From Fen-1058 sp041738395 (GTDB taxonomy: Bacteria; Chloroflexota; Anaerolineae; Fen-1058): DNA of 64,000 nucleotides. The translations under genes were made by a program, and so were the position numbers. The stretch lies in contig JBGSPW010000050.1 of assembly GCA_041738395.1 (NCBI GenBank), positions 52,670 through 116,669 on the forward strand, read 5' to 3'. Below, piece after piece: positions 6,459-15,545 of the stretch; positions within the stretch are counted from its first letter, which is position 1, and each line of letters opens with the position of its first letter. The notes beneath the pieces are model-generated. The model had not been told where the DNA came from and searched no databases. It saw nothing but the letters and a program-made list of their open reading frames with translations.

Positions 6459-8288
6459 ATGAACATGCCAACGACACCCCCCGCCGCTTTGCCGCACTGG
6501 GATCTTACCGGCATCTATCCCGGCCTGCAATCCGAGGCATTTGCTCAAGCCGTGATCGATCTGAAACAGCGCCTGACCGACCTCGACGCTTATCTGATCG
6601 AACATGGCCTGACAGACGCCGCCCAACCGATCGAACCTGATCTCGTCCGCGTGAAGGCCGCGATCGACGGCTATCTCGATCGCACGAATGCGCTGCTGCG
6701 CTTGTTCAACACCATGACGGCCTATGTGTCCGGCCACATCACGACGGATTCCTACGACGCCGTCGCCAAACGCCTGCAATCCGAATTGGAAATGCTGGGC
6801 GTGCGTGTACGTCAACAGGGCTTGAGTTTTCAGGCGTGGCTGGGTCGATCGGCTGAGGCTCTGCCCGCCGTGCTGGAACCGGAGGGCCCGGCACGCGCGC
6901 ACGCTTTCTATCTGCGCGAAACGGTGGAGCAGAGCCGCTACCTGATGAGCGACGCCGAAGAGTCGCTGGCCGCCGAACTATCGCCCGGCAGCGACAGCGC
7001 CTGGGGCAAACTGCAGGGCACCCTTTGTTCGCAGTTGACGGTGAACTTCGAGCGCAACGGCCAGATCGAAAAGCTGCCCATCGCGACGCTGCAATCCGTG
7101 GGCCAGCACGATCCCGATCCGGACGTGCGCAGGCGGGCTTACGACGCCGAGTTAGCCGCCTGGGCTTCCGTGCGCGAACCACTGGCCGCGGCTTTGAACG
7201 GCATCAAAGGCACAGTGAACGTATTGAATAAACGGCGCGGCCGCAGCGATGCCCTGCACGCCACGCTCGATCAGGCGCGCATCGATCGGGCCACGCTGGA
7301 GGCCATGCTCGGCGCGATGCGCGAATCGTTCCCCATGTTCCGGCGTTATTTTCAGGCTAAGGCCCACCGCCTGGGTCACATGGACGCGCTGCCGTGGTGG
7401 GATATTTTTGCGCCAGCTGGCGCACAGACCCGCACCTATACCTGGCCGGAAACAGCGGATTTCATTGTGACGCAATTTGGAACCTTCAGCGGCCGATTGG
7501 CGAACCTGGCCCAACGGGCCTTTGCCAATCACTGGATCGATGCCGAACCGCGCGACGGCAAACGCGGCGGCGCGTTTTGCATGCGCATCCCGGCCCTGAA
7601 GGAATCGCGCGTGCTGTGCAACTTCGACGGCTCGCTCGATGAGGTGTCCACCGTAGCGCACGAGTTGGGGCACGCCTTCCACAATGAATGCCTGCTGAGC
7701 AAGACGCCGCTGCAAATCATCACGCCCATGACGCTGGCCGAGACCGCTTCGATCTTCTGCCAAACCCTCATCACCGATGCGACACTGGCCGCCGCAGAGA
7801 GCACAGGCGAGAAGCTGGCGATCTTGGAGACGTACTTGATCGACGCCGCCCAGGTGATCGTAGACATCTCCTCGCGCTTCCTGTTTGAGAAAGAAGTGTT
7901 CGAGCGCCGTGCCCAAGCCGAACTGTCGTCCGATGACTTCTGCGAGATCATGGTGCGCTGCCAGAAAGACACTTACGGCGCGGGCCTGGACGAGCGCTAT
8001 CTGCATCCCTACATGTGGGCGTGGAAGCCGCACTACTATTCGGGCCGCCTGTCGTTCTACAATTTCCCCTACGCCTTCGGATTGCTGTTTGCCACGGGAC
8101 TGTATGCGATCTATCAGGAGCGAGACAAGTCGTTCGTGCCGGAGTATGAGGAATTGCTCGCCAGCACCGGCGAGGCCAACGCCGCCGATCTGGCGCTGCG
8201 CTTCGGTATCGATATTCGCGGGCCGGAATTCTGGCAGGGCAGCCTGAAGCTGATCGGGCAGCGGATTGAGCAGTATGTTGCGTTGTAG
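6459..8288 (+). CDS. pepF: Oligoendopeptidase F, M3 family metallopeptidase
   Basis: About 609 residues. The zinc motif HEXXH appears as VAHELGHAFHNE near residue 403, followed by a downstream Glu in MTLAETASIF, the third zinc ligand. The long helical N-terminal region and the C-terminal DERYLHPYMWAWKPHYY block are typical of PepF-type enzymes that cut oligopeptides in the cytosol. ATG at 6459 or 6465 fits better than the upstream GTG at 6447: AGAGGA at 6450-6455 is a usable ribosome site, best spaced for 6465. Overlap with the ACBP end implies coupling, though no functional link is evident. Confidence 0.9.
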   Translation: MNMPTTPPAALPHWDLTGIYPGLQSEAFAQAVIDLKQRLTDLDAYLIEHGLTDAAQPIEPDLVRVKAAIDGYLDRTNALLRLFNTMTAYVSGHITTDSYDAVAKRLQSELEMLGVRVRQQGLSFQAWLGRSAEALPAVLEPEGPARAHAFYLRETVEQSRYLMSDAEESLAAELSPGSDSAWGKLQGTLCSQLTVNFERNGQIEKLPIATLQSVGQHDPDPDVRRRAYDAELAAWASVREPLAAALNGIKGTVNVLNKRRGRSDALHATLDQARIDRATLEAMLGAMRESFPMFRRYFQAKAHRLGHMDALPWWDIFAPAGAQTRTYTWPETADFIVTQFGTFSGRLANLAQRAFANHWIDAEPRDGKRGGAFCMRIPALKESRVLCNFDGSLDEVSTVAHELGHAFHNECLLSKTPLQIITPMTLAETASIFCQTLITDATLAAAESTGEKLAILETYLIDAAQVIVDISSRFLFEKEVFERRAQAELSSDDFCEIMVRCQKDTYGAGLDERYLHPYMWAWKPHYYSGRLSFYNFPYAFGLLFATGLYAIYQERDKSFVPEYEELLASTGEANAADLALRFGIDIRGPEFWQGSLKLIGQRIEQYVAL

Positions 8289-8308
8289 ATAGATTCAAAG
8301 GATAAACG

Positions 8309-8944
8309 ATGACCATCTATGACATCACCCTCACCATCTCCAACGACCTGCCGGTCTGGCCCGGCGATCAACCCCCGCGCCTCGAACAAATGCAACACCT
8401 GGAACGCGGCGATGTGTGCACGTTGAGCCGCCTCGCATCGACCGTGCATCTGGGCACCCACCTCGATGCGCCGCTGCACTTCGTGCTGGGCGGCCATGGG
8501 GTCGATACGATCGATCTCAACAAATTGATCGGCCCGTGCCTGGTGGTCTATCTGCCGGAAGCGAAGTCGATCGACGTAACGGTACTGGATCAGGCAAACA
8601 TTCCGACCCACGTCACGCGCTTGTTGTTGCGCACCAGCAACTCAGAATACTGGGCGCGCGGCGATACCGAGTTTCACACCGACTTCGTGGCGATCGATCC
8701 GTCGGGCGCAGAGTGGATGGTCGAGCGCGGTCTGCAGTTGGTCGGTATCGATTATCTCTCCGTCGGCGCTTACGAAGGGGGCATCCCCACGCACGAGATT
8801 CTGCTGGGCAACGGCGTGGTTCCGGTAGAAGGGTTGAATCTGGCCGGCATCGAACCCGGCGAATATCAGTTGATTTGTCTGCCATTGAAGTTGAAGGATT
8901 GTGATGGCGCGCCGGTGCGCGCGGTGTTGCTGCGTAACGAGTAA
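8309..8944 (+). CDS. Cyclase family protein (kynurenine formamidase-like metal hydrolase)
   Basis: A 211-residue protein of the cyclase superfamily. The metal-binding motif HLGTHLDAPLHF (residues 49-60) is intact, and conserved blocks PVWPGDQPP (N-terminal), LLLRTSNSEYW and VGIDYLSVGAYEG are present. Members include arylformamidase (KynB), isatin hydrolase and several lactone or amide hydrolases. No kynurenine pathway genes are near, so the substrate stays open. It begins 21 bases after pepF and may be the last gene of the ACBP-pepF operon. Confidence 0.85.
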   Translation: MTIYDITLTISNDLPVWPGDQPPRLEQMQHLERGDVCTLSRLASTVHLGTHLDAPLHFVLGGHGVDTIDLNKLIGPCLVVYLPEAKSIDVTVLDQANIPTHVTRLLLRTSNSEYWARGDTEFHTDFVAIDPSGAEWMVERGLQLVGIDYLSVGAYEGGIPTHEILLGNGVVPVEGLNLAGIEPGEYQLICLPLKLKDCDGAPVRAVLLRNE

Positions 8945-8948
8945 TACA

Positions 8949-8965
8949 AGAAGCCGGGTTTCTCC
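8949..8965. repeat. Solo arm of family A repeat
   Basis: AGAAGCCGGGTTTCTCC matches one arm of the GAAACCGGGTTTCTCC inverted repeats with one change. It sits between the convergent cyclase and YdcF-like genes; no second arm is present. Confidence 0.55.
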
Positions 8966-8968
8966 ACG

Positions 8969-9685
8969 CTAAGGTTCCGCTGTGCTCCGGCTGGACGGTA
9001 CATCCAGGCAGGGCTGCACTGCGGCGTAATTCGCCTCTTTACTCAGCCATGGCCTGCGCACCAGATACGTCGCGTAATAGCGCACCTCACCCCACAGAAA
9101 ATCGAGTTGGCTGGCGAGGCTAATATAACGCGAGGTGGGCGTGGGCGAGGAATACGCGTTGAGGCCGAAGTCACGGGCCATCGTCAAGGCGCGGCGCATG
9201 TGCAGCGGATCGCTGACGATCAACACCCGATCGAAACGCTGCTGCTCGACGATGGCTTTAGCGCCCAGGAGATTTTCGTGCGTGAAGTGGGAAGCCGTTT
9301 CGCAGAAGACATCCGCCGGGGTTACGCCGTGCTTGATAGCATACACGCTCGCCACGATCGATTCTGCCATGTCGTCGCCTACTCCGCCTGTAAAGATGAG
9401 GGCCTTCACGCGACCTTGCTGATACAATTCAATCGCATGCTTGATGCGCTCTTCAAAGACCGGTGAAGGTTCGCCATCCCATACTGCGGCCCCTAACACG
9501 ATCGCGGCATCGGCCGGGCCGCCATCGCGCACAACGGAATAGATGACGATGTCCCATGCCAATGCGGCCAGCCACACCACCAGCAGGCCAACCGCGATCG
9601 ACACCACCCGCCTGCCACGGGAATGAAACAGACCGGCCGCTTTGCGAGAAAGCGTCGGTCTGTGTAGTTCAACGTTGCCAGACAC
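8969..9685 (-). CDS. YdcF/SanA-like DUF218 protein, membrane-anchored
   Basis: A 238-residue protein with one N-terminal transmembrane helix (VVSIAVGLLVVWLAALAWDIVIYSVV, residues about 28-53) and an outer DUF218 domain. Typical motifs are AIVLGAAVWDGEPSPVFEERI, LIFTGGVGDDMAES, and the closing LIVSDPLHMRRALTMARD. SanA relatives affect envelope barrier function and peptidoglycan-related processes in enterobacteria, but the chemistry is not settled. The gene ends 25 bases from the convergent cyclase gene. Confidence 0.85.
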   Translation of the reverse strand: MSGNVELHRPTLSRKAAGLFHSRGRRVVSIAVGLLVVWLAALAWDIVIYSVVRDGGPADAAIVLGAAVWDGEPSPVFEERIKHAIELYQQGRVKALIFTGGVGDDMAESIVASVYAIKHGVTPADVFCETASHFTHENLLGAKAIVEQQRFDRVLIVSDPLHMRRALTMARDFGLNAYSSPTPTSRYISLASQLDFLWGEVRYYATYLVRRPWLSKEANYAAVQPCLDVPSSRSTAEP

Positions 9686-9696
9686 TATGTCACTCG

Positions 9697-10065
9697 TCAG
9701 GCTGAAACGTCCGGCTGCGATTCGTCTGGCGATTTTTCAATCGCGCTATGCATGGCCGAATCGATCTGGGCGCGCAGCTCCTCGGCCATCTTGATAATCT
9801 CGTCCACCTGTTCCACGGCGGTGCTATCCGGCGCATCATCTTTGGCGGAATACAGGCTCAGCAACATGCTATTCATCGATTCCGCCATCGCGCCGAAAAG
9901 CTGATCGGGCGTCATCTGGTGCGGATCGATCCCCCACACCGTCAGGCGCGCATCCAGCAGGCGCTGTAGTTCGGTCTCGTCGAAGTCATCCACATCCTGA
10001 ATGTATTCGTTATACAACCGTTCGATCTCGTCAGGATCGTTAGGAAGTTGTTCGGGGAGTTTCAT
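9697..10065 (-). CDS. Hypothetical acidic protein
   Basis: A 122-residue Asp/Glu-rich protein with no signal peptide. ATG at 10065 is preferred over an upstream in-frame codon because GGAG lies 9 bases before it and an extended -10 TGGTATAAT (complement of 10091-10099) is 26 bases upstream. Residues 10-50 (EIERLYNEYIQDVDDFDETELQRLLDARL) and 80-110 (VEQVDEIIKMAEELRAQIDS) are predicted helices. I do not recognise the family. It is 12 bases upstream of the YdcF-like gene and probably co-transcribed. Confidence 0.65.
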   Translation of the reverse strand: MKLPEQLPNDPDEIERLYNEYIQDVDDFDETELQRLLDARLTVWGIDPHQMTPDQLFGAMAESMNSMLLSLYSAKDDAPDSTAVEQVDEIIKMAEELRAQIDSAMHSAIEKSPDESQPDVSA

Positions 10066-10156
10066 GCCAGTCTCCACACGGTGATGCTGCATTATACCAT
10101 TCTGACAAGTAACCAGTAACGCATAATTGAATGCCGCCGTCCGTTCTCCACGCGCA

Positions 10157-10165
10157 TGATATAAT
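10157..10165 (+). promoter_or_regulatory. Extended -10 promoter upstream of thrC
   Basis: TGATATAAT, an extended -10 (TGn-TATAAT), 50 bases before the thrC start. No good -35 is visible at 16-18 bases, which is common for extended -10 promoters. Confidence 0.5.
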
Positions 10166-10214
10166 CGCCTCCATTCTAATTTTGATCATTGATCATTGTT
10201 AATTGGAGATTCCT

Positions 10215-11273
10215 ATGGCTTGGCCAGGTGTCATCAAAGCCTATCGATCCTATCTTGACGTGGCGAACGTCGAGCCTGTCACGTTGCAGGAAGGCAATAC
10301 GCCGCTCATCCCCACGCCGCGCCTCGCTCACGCGTTGGGTCTGCCCTACTGCGATCTGCGAATCAAGTACGAGGGCCTCAACCCCACCGGCTCGTTCAAA
10401 GATCGCGGCATGACCGCGGCCATTACGCAAGCGCTGGCCGACGGCGCGCGATCGGTGATCTGCGCGAGCACGGGCAACACCGCGGCCTCGGCCGCCGCGT
10501 ATGCCGCACGCGCCGGTCTCAAATGCGTGGTGCTGATCCCGCAAGGGAAGGTGGCCGCTGGGAAGTTAGCGGGCGCGATCGCGTATGGCGCGCAAGTCAT
10601 CTCCATTCAAGGCTCGTTCGACGATGGCCTGCGCCTGGTGATCGAGATCTCGACGAGCGGCCAAAGCATGCTCGTCAACTCGATCAATCCCTATCGCCTG
10701 CAAGGGCAGAAGAGCGCCGCGTTTGAGATCTGCGACGAGTTGGGCAATGCGCCCGATTGGCTGTGCCTGCCCGTCGGCAATGCGGGCAACATCACCGCGT
10801 ATTGGATGGGCTTCACGCAATATAATGCGATCGGCAAAGCGCAGAGCCTGCCGCGCCTGCTGGGCGTGCAAGCCGCGGGGGCCGCGCCGTTGGTGCTCGG
10901 CTACCCGATCGAGAAACCGGAGACGATCGCGACCGCCATTCGCATCGGGCGACCGGCGCGGGGTGAAGAAGCGCTCATCGCTGCGCAGGACTCGAAAGGC
11001 CGCATCCTCTCGGTGACCGACGACGAGATTCTGGCCGCGTGGAAGATGCTGGCCGAGATCGAAGGCATCTGGGTGGAACCCGCCTCCGCCGCCGGGGTGG
11101 CCGGGCTGCGCAAAGCCGCCGCGCAGAATCCACATGCGTATGCCAACAAGACTATCGTCTGTGTACTCACCGGCCACGGCCTGAAAGATCCGACGACGGT
11201 GATGGAACGCGCTCCGGTTCCACTGGAGATTCCGGCAAAATTGGACGCACTGCAAAAAGCAATTACCGGATAA
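10215..11273 (+). CDS. thrC: Threonine synthase
   Basis: A 352-residue PLP enzyme converting O-phosphohomoserine to threonine. The PLP lysine lies in NPTGSFKDRGM (Lys62); ASTGNTAASAAAYAA binds the substrate phosphate region and LPVGNAGNITAYWMGF is the PLP-phosphate loop. The length matches the short (class 2-like) threonine synthases. ATG 10215 is chosen because GGAG at 10205-10208 precedes it; TTG 10203 would add four residues only. The next gene is homoserine kinase, giving the two last steps of threonine synthesis in order; homoserine dehydrogenase is not in the window. Confidence 0.92.
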   Translation: MAWPGVIKAYRSYLDVANVEPVTLQEGNTPLIPTPRLAHALGLPYCDLRIKYEGLNPTGSFKDRGMTAAITQALADGARSVICASTGNTAASAAAYAARAGLKCVVLIPQGKVAAGKLAGAIAYGAQVISIQGSFDDGLRLVIEISTSGQSMLVNSINPYRLQGQKSAAFEICDELGNAPDWLCLPVGNAGNITAYWMGFTQYNAIGKAQSLPRLLGVQAAGAAPLVLGYPIEKPETIATAIRIGRPARGEEALIAAQDSKGRILSVTDDEILAAWKMLAEIEGIWVEPASAAGVAGLRKAAAQNPHAYANKTIVCVLTGHGLKDPTTVMERAPVPLEIPAKLDALQKAITG

Positions 11274-11328
11274 CGAGTAACGAGTAAAGCGCCCTGTACT
11301 CGTTACTCATTACTCGTTATTCATCAAC
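11274..11328. repeat. Degenerate CGAGTAA short-word repeat between thrC and thrB
   Basis: Words of the form ACGAGTAACGAGTAA are followed by their complement (TACTCGTTACTCATTACTCG), so the spacer can form a long imperfect hairpin. It fills the whole gap between thrC and thrB. Confidence 0.7.
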
Positions 11329-12261
11329 ATGACACCATCATTCCACCTTCCGCATTCCACCTTCCGCATTTTGGTTCCCGCCACCACCGCTAACCTCGGC
11401 CCCGGCTTCGATTGCCTGGGCATGGCGTTAGCGCTGTATAACGAAATCGAAGTGACGCTTCTCGCCGCGCCGTCGGACTCGATCGCTATTGTCGAGATCG
11501 AAGGCGAAGGCGCTTCTGAACTGCCCTGCGATGATCGCAATATGATCGTGTACGGCATGCATCGCGTCTTCGCGCGCGCGGGTATCACGCCGCCGCTGTT
11601 CACGCTCAAAACGATCAATCACATTCCCATGATGAGCGGCCTCGGATCGAGTTCGGCCGCCATCGTCGGCGGCATCGTGGCGGGCAATGAATTGATCGGC
11701 AACGTCTTCTCGCGTGATGATCTGTTGACACTCGCCACGGAGATGGAAGGCCATCCCGATAACGTTGGCCCGGCTCTGCTGGGTGGATTGATCGTCGCGG
11801 TCGCCACGGAGAGTCTGCCCATCGTAGCGCAAGTGGAGGTGCCGCCGCTGCAAGTGGTGATCGTCACGCCCGATCTGCAAGTCTCCACCGATGAAGCCCG
11901 CCGCATGCTGCCCTCCATGCTCTCGCGCCACGATGCGATCTACAACATCGGCCGCGCGGCATTGGTCGTGCAGGCGTTGTCCAAAGGCGATTTCGATCTG
12001 CTGGGGCGCGCGATGGACGATCGCCTGCACCAGCCCTACCGCAAGCATCTCATCAAAGGCTATGACGATGTGGTGAGCGCGGCCAAAGCGGCCGGAGCCT
12101 CCGCCGTCGCCATCAGCGGCTCTGGCCCCACGCTCATCGCCTTCGCGCCGGATCGACACCAGGCCATCGCGCACGAGATGCAGCAGGCCTTTGCCGTGCA
12201 CGAGATCAACGCGCGCGCGTGGGTGTTGGAGGTCGATCGGTTGGGGGCGCGGCGCGTGTGA
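11329..12261 (+). CDS. thrB: Homoserine kinase
   Basis: A 310-residue GHMP kinase that phosphorylates homoserine. ATTANLGPGFDCLGMALAL is the first GHMP block; the ATP loop is PMMSGLGSSSAAIVGG (residues about 101-116); the C-terminal ISGSGPTLIAF is the third GHMP motif. The first dozen residues (TPSFHLPHSTFR) are encoded by a tandem TTCCACCTTCCGCA repeat at 11340-11371 and precede the conserved RILVPATT strand, so either the repeat entered the start of the gene or translation really begins later. It forms an operon with thrC. Confidence 0.92.
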   Translation: MTPSFHLPHSTFRILVPATTANLGPGFDCLGMALALYNEIEVTLLAAPSDSIAIVEIEGEGASELPCDDRNMIVYGMHRVFARAGITPPLFTLKTINHIPMMSGLGSSSAAIVGGIVAGNELIGNVFSRDDLLTLATEMEGHPDNVGPALLGGLIVAVATESLPIVAQVEVPPLQVVIVTPDLQVSTDEARRMLPSMLSRHDAIYNIGRAALVVQALSKGDFDLLGRAMDDRLHQPYRKHLIKGYDDVVSAAKAAGASAVAISGSGPTLIAFAPDRHQAIAHEMQQAFAVHEINARAWVLEVDRLGARRV

Positions 12262-12302
12262 ACGAAGGCAGATTGCTGGCGGCAATCGAAGGAATCTGAC
12301 AC

Positions 12303-13136
12303 ATGGCATCTACGTCAAATCAAACAGCAGACATCAACTCCATGATTCAAAGTCTCGAACAGGCGAATCCCCTGCGCGAACCGACCCTGCGCTCGATCAT
12401 GGCGGCCTTGAATCTTGCGCCGGGAAGCCACGGGCTTGATGTTGGATGTGGGATTGGCCTCCAGACCCTGCTGCTGGCAGAAGCGACCAGCCCCGGCGGC
12501 CATGTCGCGGGCCTGGACATTTCTGCGGAACTGCTCGCTTATGCCCGGAACAGAATCAAGTCCTCAGCCTTAGCAGATCAGATCTCCTTTAAGGAAGGTG
12601 ACCTGAACAGCCTTCCATTCCCTGCTGATACATTCGATTGGGCCTGGAGCGCCGACTGTGTGGAGTATCCGTCCGGCGACCTGCTCTCGGCGTTGAAGGA
12701 GATCGTTCGTGTGGTGCGTCCGGGAGGCCGCGTCGCCATTCTAGCCTGGACCTCGCAGCAAGTTCTACCTGGGTATTCGTTATTGGAGGCGCAGCTCAAT
12801 GCCACCTGCTCGGCTTATGCCCCGCTGCTCCGGGGCAAGAGCGCAGCGTCACATTTCACGCGCGCGCTCCGGTGGTTTGCGGAGGCAGGCCTAACAGAAA
12901 CCACGGCGCGGACATTTGTTGGGGAAGTTCAAGCTCCACTCAGCACGGAGTGTCGGGTGGCCTTGACGTCGTTGTTCGAGATGCTGTGGGGAGTGGCGCC
13001 GCCCGAAGCCGCAGAAGCGGACCGGCTGGAATACCAGCGCCTGTGTCAAGCGGACTCGCCCGACTTCATCCTCAACCTGCCCGAATACTACGCGTTCTTC
13101 ACCTACACGATGTTCTCGGGCAAAGTCTCGAAGTGA
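12303..13136 (+). CDS. Class I SAM-dependent methyltransferase
   Basis: A 277-residue protein with a Rossmann-type methyltransferase domain (about residues 30-150). Motif I is GLDVGCGIGLQT, the acidic loop HVAGLDISAE binds the SAM ribose, and LPFPADTFDWAWSAD with VRVVRPGGRVAIL are motifs II and III of the UbiE/MenG-type group. The C-terminal 110 residues are helical and less conserved. Small-molecule methylation is likely; substrate unknown. It is only loosely linked to thrB (41-base gap) and precedes the winged-helix gene by 5 bases. Confidence 0.85.
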   Translation: MASTSNQTADINSMIQSLEQANPLREPTLRSIMAALNLAPGSHGLDVGCGIGLQTLLLAEATSPGGHVAGLDISAELLAYARNRIKSSALADQISFKEGDLNSLPFPADTFDWAWSADCVEYPSGDLLSALKEIVRVVRPGGRVAILAWTSQQVLPGYSLLEAQLNATCSAYAPLLRGKSAASHFTRALRWFAEAGLTETTARTFVGEVQAPLSTECRVALTSLFEMLWGVAPPEAAEADRLEYQRLCQADSPDFILNLPEYYAFFTYTMFSGKVSK

Positions 13137-13141
13137 ACCTC

Positions 13142-14218
13142 ATGGCAAGTTTAGACATCGCGCACCAACGATTGATCAATCAGCACATTGGCGTGGCTCC
13201 CTTTGAGTCGCCTCATGATGTGGTGAACTGGCTGGTTGCCTCTCAGGCCCAGGACTTTGCCGGGGCTAAATGGGCGCTGGGCTTGCGTCTCCGACAAGAC
13301 ATGCACGACGCCGACATCGAGCGGGCCTTCAATGAAGGCTCCATCCTCCGCACGCACGTGCTGCGCCCCACCTGGCATTTTGTCACCCCGGCCGATATTC
13401 GCTGGCTGCGCGCTCTCACCGCGCCGCGCGTCCATGCGGCCAACACCACGATGTATCGCAAACTGGAATTGGACAGCGCGACCTTGAAACGTGGTCACAA
13501 GGCCATGACTAAAGCCTTGCAAGGCGGTCAACACTTGACACGCGATGAACTGCGCGCAACGCTTGAAAAAGCGGGATTGGCGGTCGGCACTGGTCAGCGG
13601 TTAGCCTACATCGTGATGCACGCCGAGCTAGACGGCCTGATCTGCAGCGGACCGCGGCGCGGCAAACAATTCACGTATGCTTTGCTCGAAGAACGGGTGC
13701 CACCTGTAGCCTCGTTGCAACGGGATGAAGCGCTGGCGACACTCACTCGGCGGTACTTCACCGGCCACGGACCAGCCACGATGCAGGATTTGGCGAAGTG
13801 GTCGGGGTTGACCAGCGCTGATGCGAGACGCGGCCTTGAGGCCGTCAAGAACAAATTGCAGCACGACACGCTGAACGGCGAAGACTATTGGTTCGCGTCG
13901 GCTTTACCCGATCGAACTCCAACCTCAACGGCTTATCTGTTATCCGTCTACGATGAATATCTCATCGGCTATACCGATCGCCGTCTGATCGCCGAACCTG
14001 AGATCGCTGCCAAATTATTCACCATGGGCAACGCTTTGACCGCCGTCGTCGTAGTTGACGGGCGGATCGTCGGAAGCTGGCGGCGCACACTCGACAAGGA
14101 AGCGGTCGCCATCGAGATCAATCCCTTCAGGCCACTGACGAAAGCCGAACAGCGCACCGTCGCGGCGGCCGCGCAACGCTATGGCGAGTTTCTTGGGAAG
14201 CCCATTGTGATTGCGTAG
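13142..14218 (+). CDS. Winged-helix DNA-binding protein (HTH_42 / AlkX-YcaQ group)
   Basis: A 358-residue protein. The start ATG at 13142 is 5 bases after the methyltransferase stop; the open frame extends far upstream but only as a shadow of that gene. Blocks typical of the HTH_42 family are ASQAQDFAGAKWALGLRL near the N-terminus, ILRTHVLRPTWHFVTPADIRW with its conserved HVLRPTWH core, RYFTGHGPATMQDLAKWSGL and a C-terminal VDGRIVGSWRR. Family members include YcaQ-like DNA crosslink glycosylases and other DNA-binding proteins; which activity applies here cannot be said. Confidence 0.82.
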   Translation: MASLDIAHQRLINQHIGVAPFESPHDVVNWLVASQAQDFAGAKWALGLRLRQDMHDADIERAFNEGSILRTHVLRPTWHFVTPADIRWLRALTAPRVHAANTTMYRKLELDSATLKRGHKAMTKALQGGQHLTRDELRATLEKAGLAVGTGQRLAYIVMHAELDGLICSGPRRGKQFTYALLEERVPPVASLQRDEALATLTRRYFTGHGPATMQDLAKWSGLTSADARRGLEAVKNKLQHDTLNGEDYWFASALPDRTPTSTAYLLSVYDEYLIGYTDRRLIAEPEIAAKLFTMGNALTAVVVVDGRIVGSWRRTLDKEAVAIEINPFRPLTKAEQRTVAAAAQRYGEFLGKPIVIA

Positions 14219-14241
14219 GACTTATCAAAGAGCAATTGGCT

Positions 14242-14694
14242 ATGCGCTACGGAATCAGTGCCGCCGCTCTCATCGTTCACGATCAGCAGGTCTTGCTGGT
14301 CAACCACCAAGCCGCCGGACAATACGATTTCTGGCTGCCGCCCGGCGGACACCTGGAAGGCGAAGAGTCAATCTTCGAGTGTGCTCGGCGTGAAGCATTT
14401 GAGGAAACGGGCCTGAGCGTCGAACCCGATCACATCCTGTACATTCAAGAGTTTACCGAGCCGGAGTATCACTTCTGCAAGTTCTTCATCCTGTGTTCGG
14501 CCTTCAGCGGCACGCTGACCCTCGATCAGCGCGCGCCGGATGAAGGTTTTCTGGTGGCGGCGCGCTTCTTCGCGCAGCGCGACCTGCTCGAGCTCGACGT
14601 GCGGCCGGAGATACTCAAGGGGCAGTTCTGGGCCGATCTTGAAATGGAGAGTCCGCCGACGCGGTATTTGGGACTGGAAAGAATCCGCGACTGA
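14242..14694 (+). CDS. Nudix hydrolase
   Basis: A 150-residue Nudix protein. The Nudix box runs GGHLEGEESIFECARREAFE with ETGL (residues 36-59), giving the GX5EX7REUXEEXGU pattern with all metal-binding glutamates. YDFWLPPGG precedes it. Such enzymes hydrolyse nucleoside diphosphates linked to other groups; the substrate cannot be told from sequence. ATG 14242 is preferred to TTG 14236. It is 23 bases after the winged-helix gene and is followed by another Nudix gene 19 bases downstream, so all three probably share an operon. Confidence 0.88.
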   Translation: MRYGISAAALIVHDQQVLLVNHQAAGQYDFWLPPGGHLEGEESIFECARREAFEETGLSVEPDHILYIQEFTEPEYHFCKFFILCSAFSGTLTLDQRAPDEGFLVAARFFAQRDLLELDVRPEILKGQFWADLEMESPPTRYLGLERIRD

Positions 14695-14713
14695 AGGAAG
14701 GAACGACCAATCC

Positions 14714-15364
14714 ATGCAACCCGCTGAGCAAATTGCCTTCTGGGCCGACAAATTGCGCGATGTCTCAGCGATGGGCTTGATGTTCGCCAAGAGCATTCAT
14801 GACGAAACGGCCTACCGCACGGTGCAGACCGTCGCACTCGAAATGCTCGCCCTGGCGACTGGCGAATCGCTGGAACAGATCGAACCATTACGCGCAACGA
14901 TCTTCTCGAAGCCAACACCAGTGACCGGAGGGGATGCCGCCATCATCGACGACGCAGGGCGAATCCTGTTGATCCAGCGCGCCGATAACGGCCTGTGGGC
15001 CATGCCCGGTGGCGCGTTCGAAGTGGGTGAGACGCCCGCTGCAGGGGCGGTCCGCGAAGCGCTGGAAGAGACCGGAATTCATTGTCAGCCCGTCGCGCTG
15101 GTGGGCGTGTTCGATTCGCGGCGGTGCGGCATACCGAGTCGTCACCATCTGTATGCTTTCCTGTTTCTATGCCAGCCGCTCGGTCAATCGACTGAGCCGC
15201 CCACACACGCCATGGAAGTATTGCAGACCGGCTGGTTTGCCGAGTACGATTTGCCGGAAGAGATTGACCCCGGACATCGAACGCGAATACCGGAAGCCTT
15301 CCGCGTATGGCACGGCGATCAGCGCGCGTTCTTTGATTCTGATCAAAATGGCCGTCTGCCGTAA
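14714..15364 (+). CDS. Nudix hydrolase with N-terminal helical pre-Nudix domain
   Basis: A 216-residue protein. Residues 1-60 (EQIAFWADKLRDVSAMGLMF and following helices) match the small N-terminal domain found before ADP-ribose/ADP-sugar-type Nudix modules. The Nudix box is GGAFEVGETPAAGAVREALE with ETGI, complete. The YAFLFLCQPL and ETGWFAEYDLP-like C-terminal blocks are those of ADP-sugar hydrolases. ATG 14714 sits after GGAAGG. It closes the operon; the following 490 bases are repeats. Confidence 0.87.
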   Translation: MQPAEQIAFWADKLRDVSAMGLMFAKSIHDETAYRTVQTVALEMLALATGESLEQIEPLRATIFSKPTPVTGGDAAIIDDAGRILLIQRADNGLWAMPGGAFEVGETPAAGAVREALEETGIHCQPVALVGVFDSRRCGIPSRHHLYAFLFLCQPLGQSTEPPTHAMEVLQTGWFAEYDLPEEIDPGHRTRIPEAFRVWHGDQRAFFDSDQNGRLP

Positions 15365-15452
15365 CTACTCAGCCATCATGCCCGAGTGCTTCCGCCTAGC
15401 GCGCCCCCGCTTCGTCCCTTCGGCAGGGCGTGTCGGGCATCCAGATTCGCCG
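15361..15452. repeat. Partial family C (CGGGCATGAC) element with nested palindrome
   Basis: Starts with GTAACTACTCAGCC, one base different from the terminal inverted repeat of the full element at 43399-43562, then ATCATGCCCGAG, a nested 37-base GC-rich palindrome (15393-15429), and GTCGGGCATCCAG. It overlaps the stop codon of the Nudix gene. Confidence 0.6.
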
Positions 15453-15465
15453 CTAGCACCAATAC

Positions 15466-15545
15466 TGTTAAGATAAGGCTCCAAGCCCGCGTCCTCGCGG
15501 GCGGACCAACCGCGAGGACGCGGTTGACGAGCACTAACTAAACAG
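15466..15545. repeat. Family E palindromic repeat
   Basis: TGTTAAGATAAGGCTCCAAG, then two hairpins built from CCCGCGTCCTCGCGGG and CCGCGAGGACGCGG, and a closing CTAACTAAACAG. A nearly identical copy at 51001-51119 has an extra 43 bases in the first hairpin loop. The region 15546-15749 holds no gene I can support. Confidence 0.75.

Noticed and set aside
12638..13141. Upstream extension of the winged-helix gene
   Set aside because: It lies within the methyltransferase gene in another frame; the conserved protein starts at 13142.
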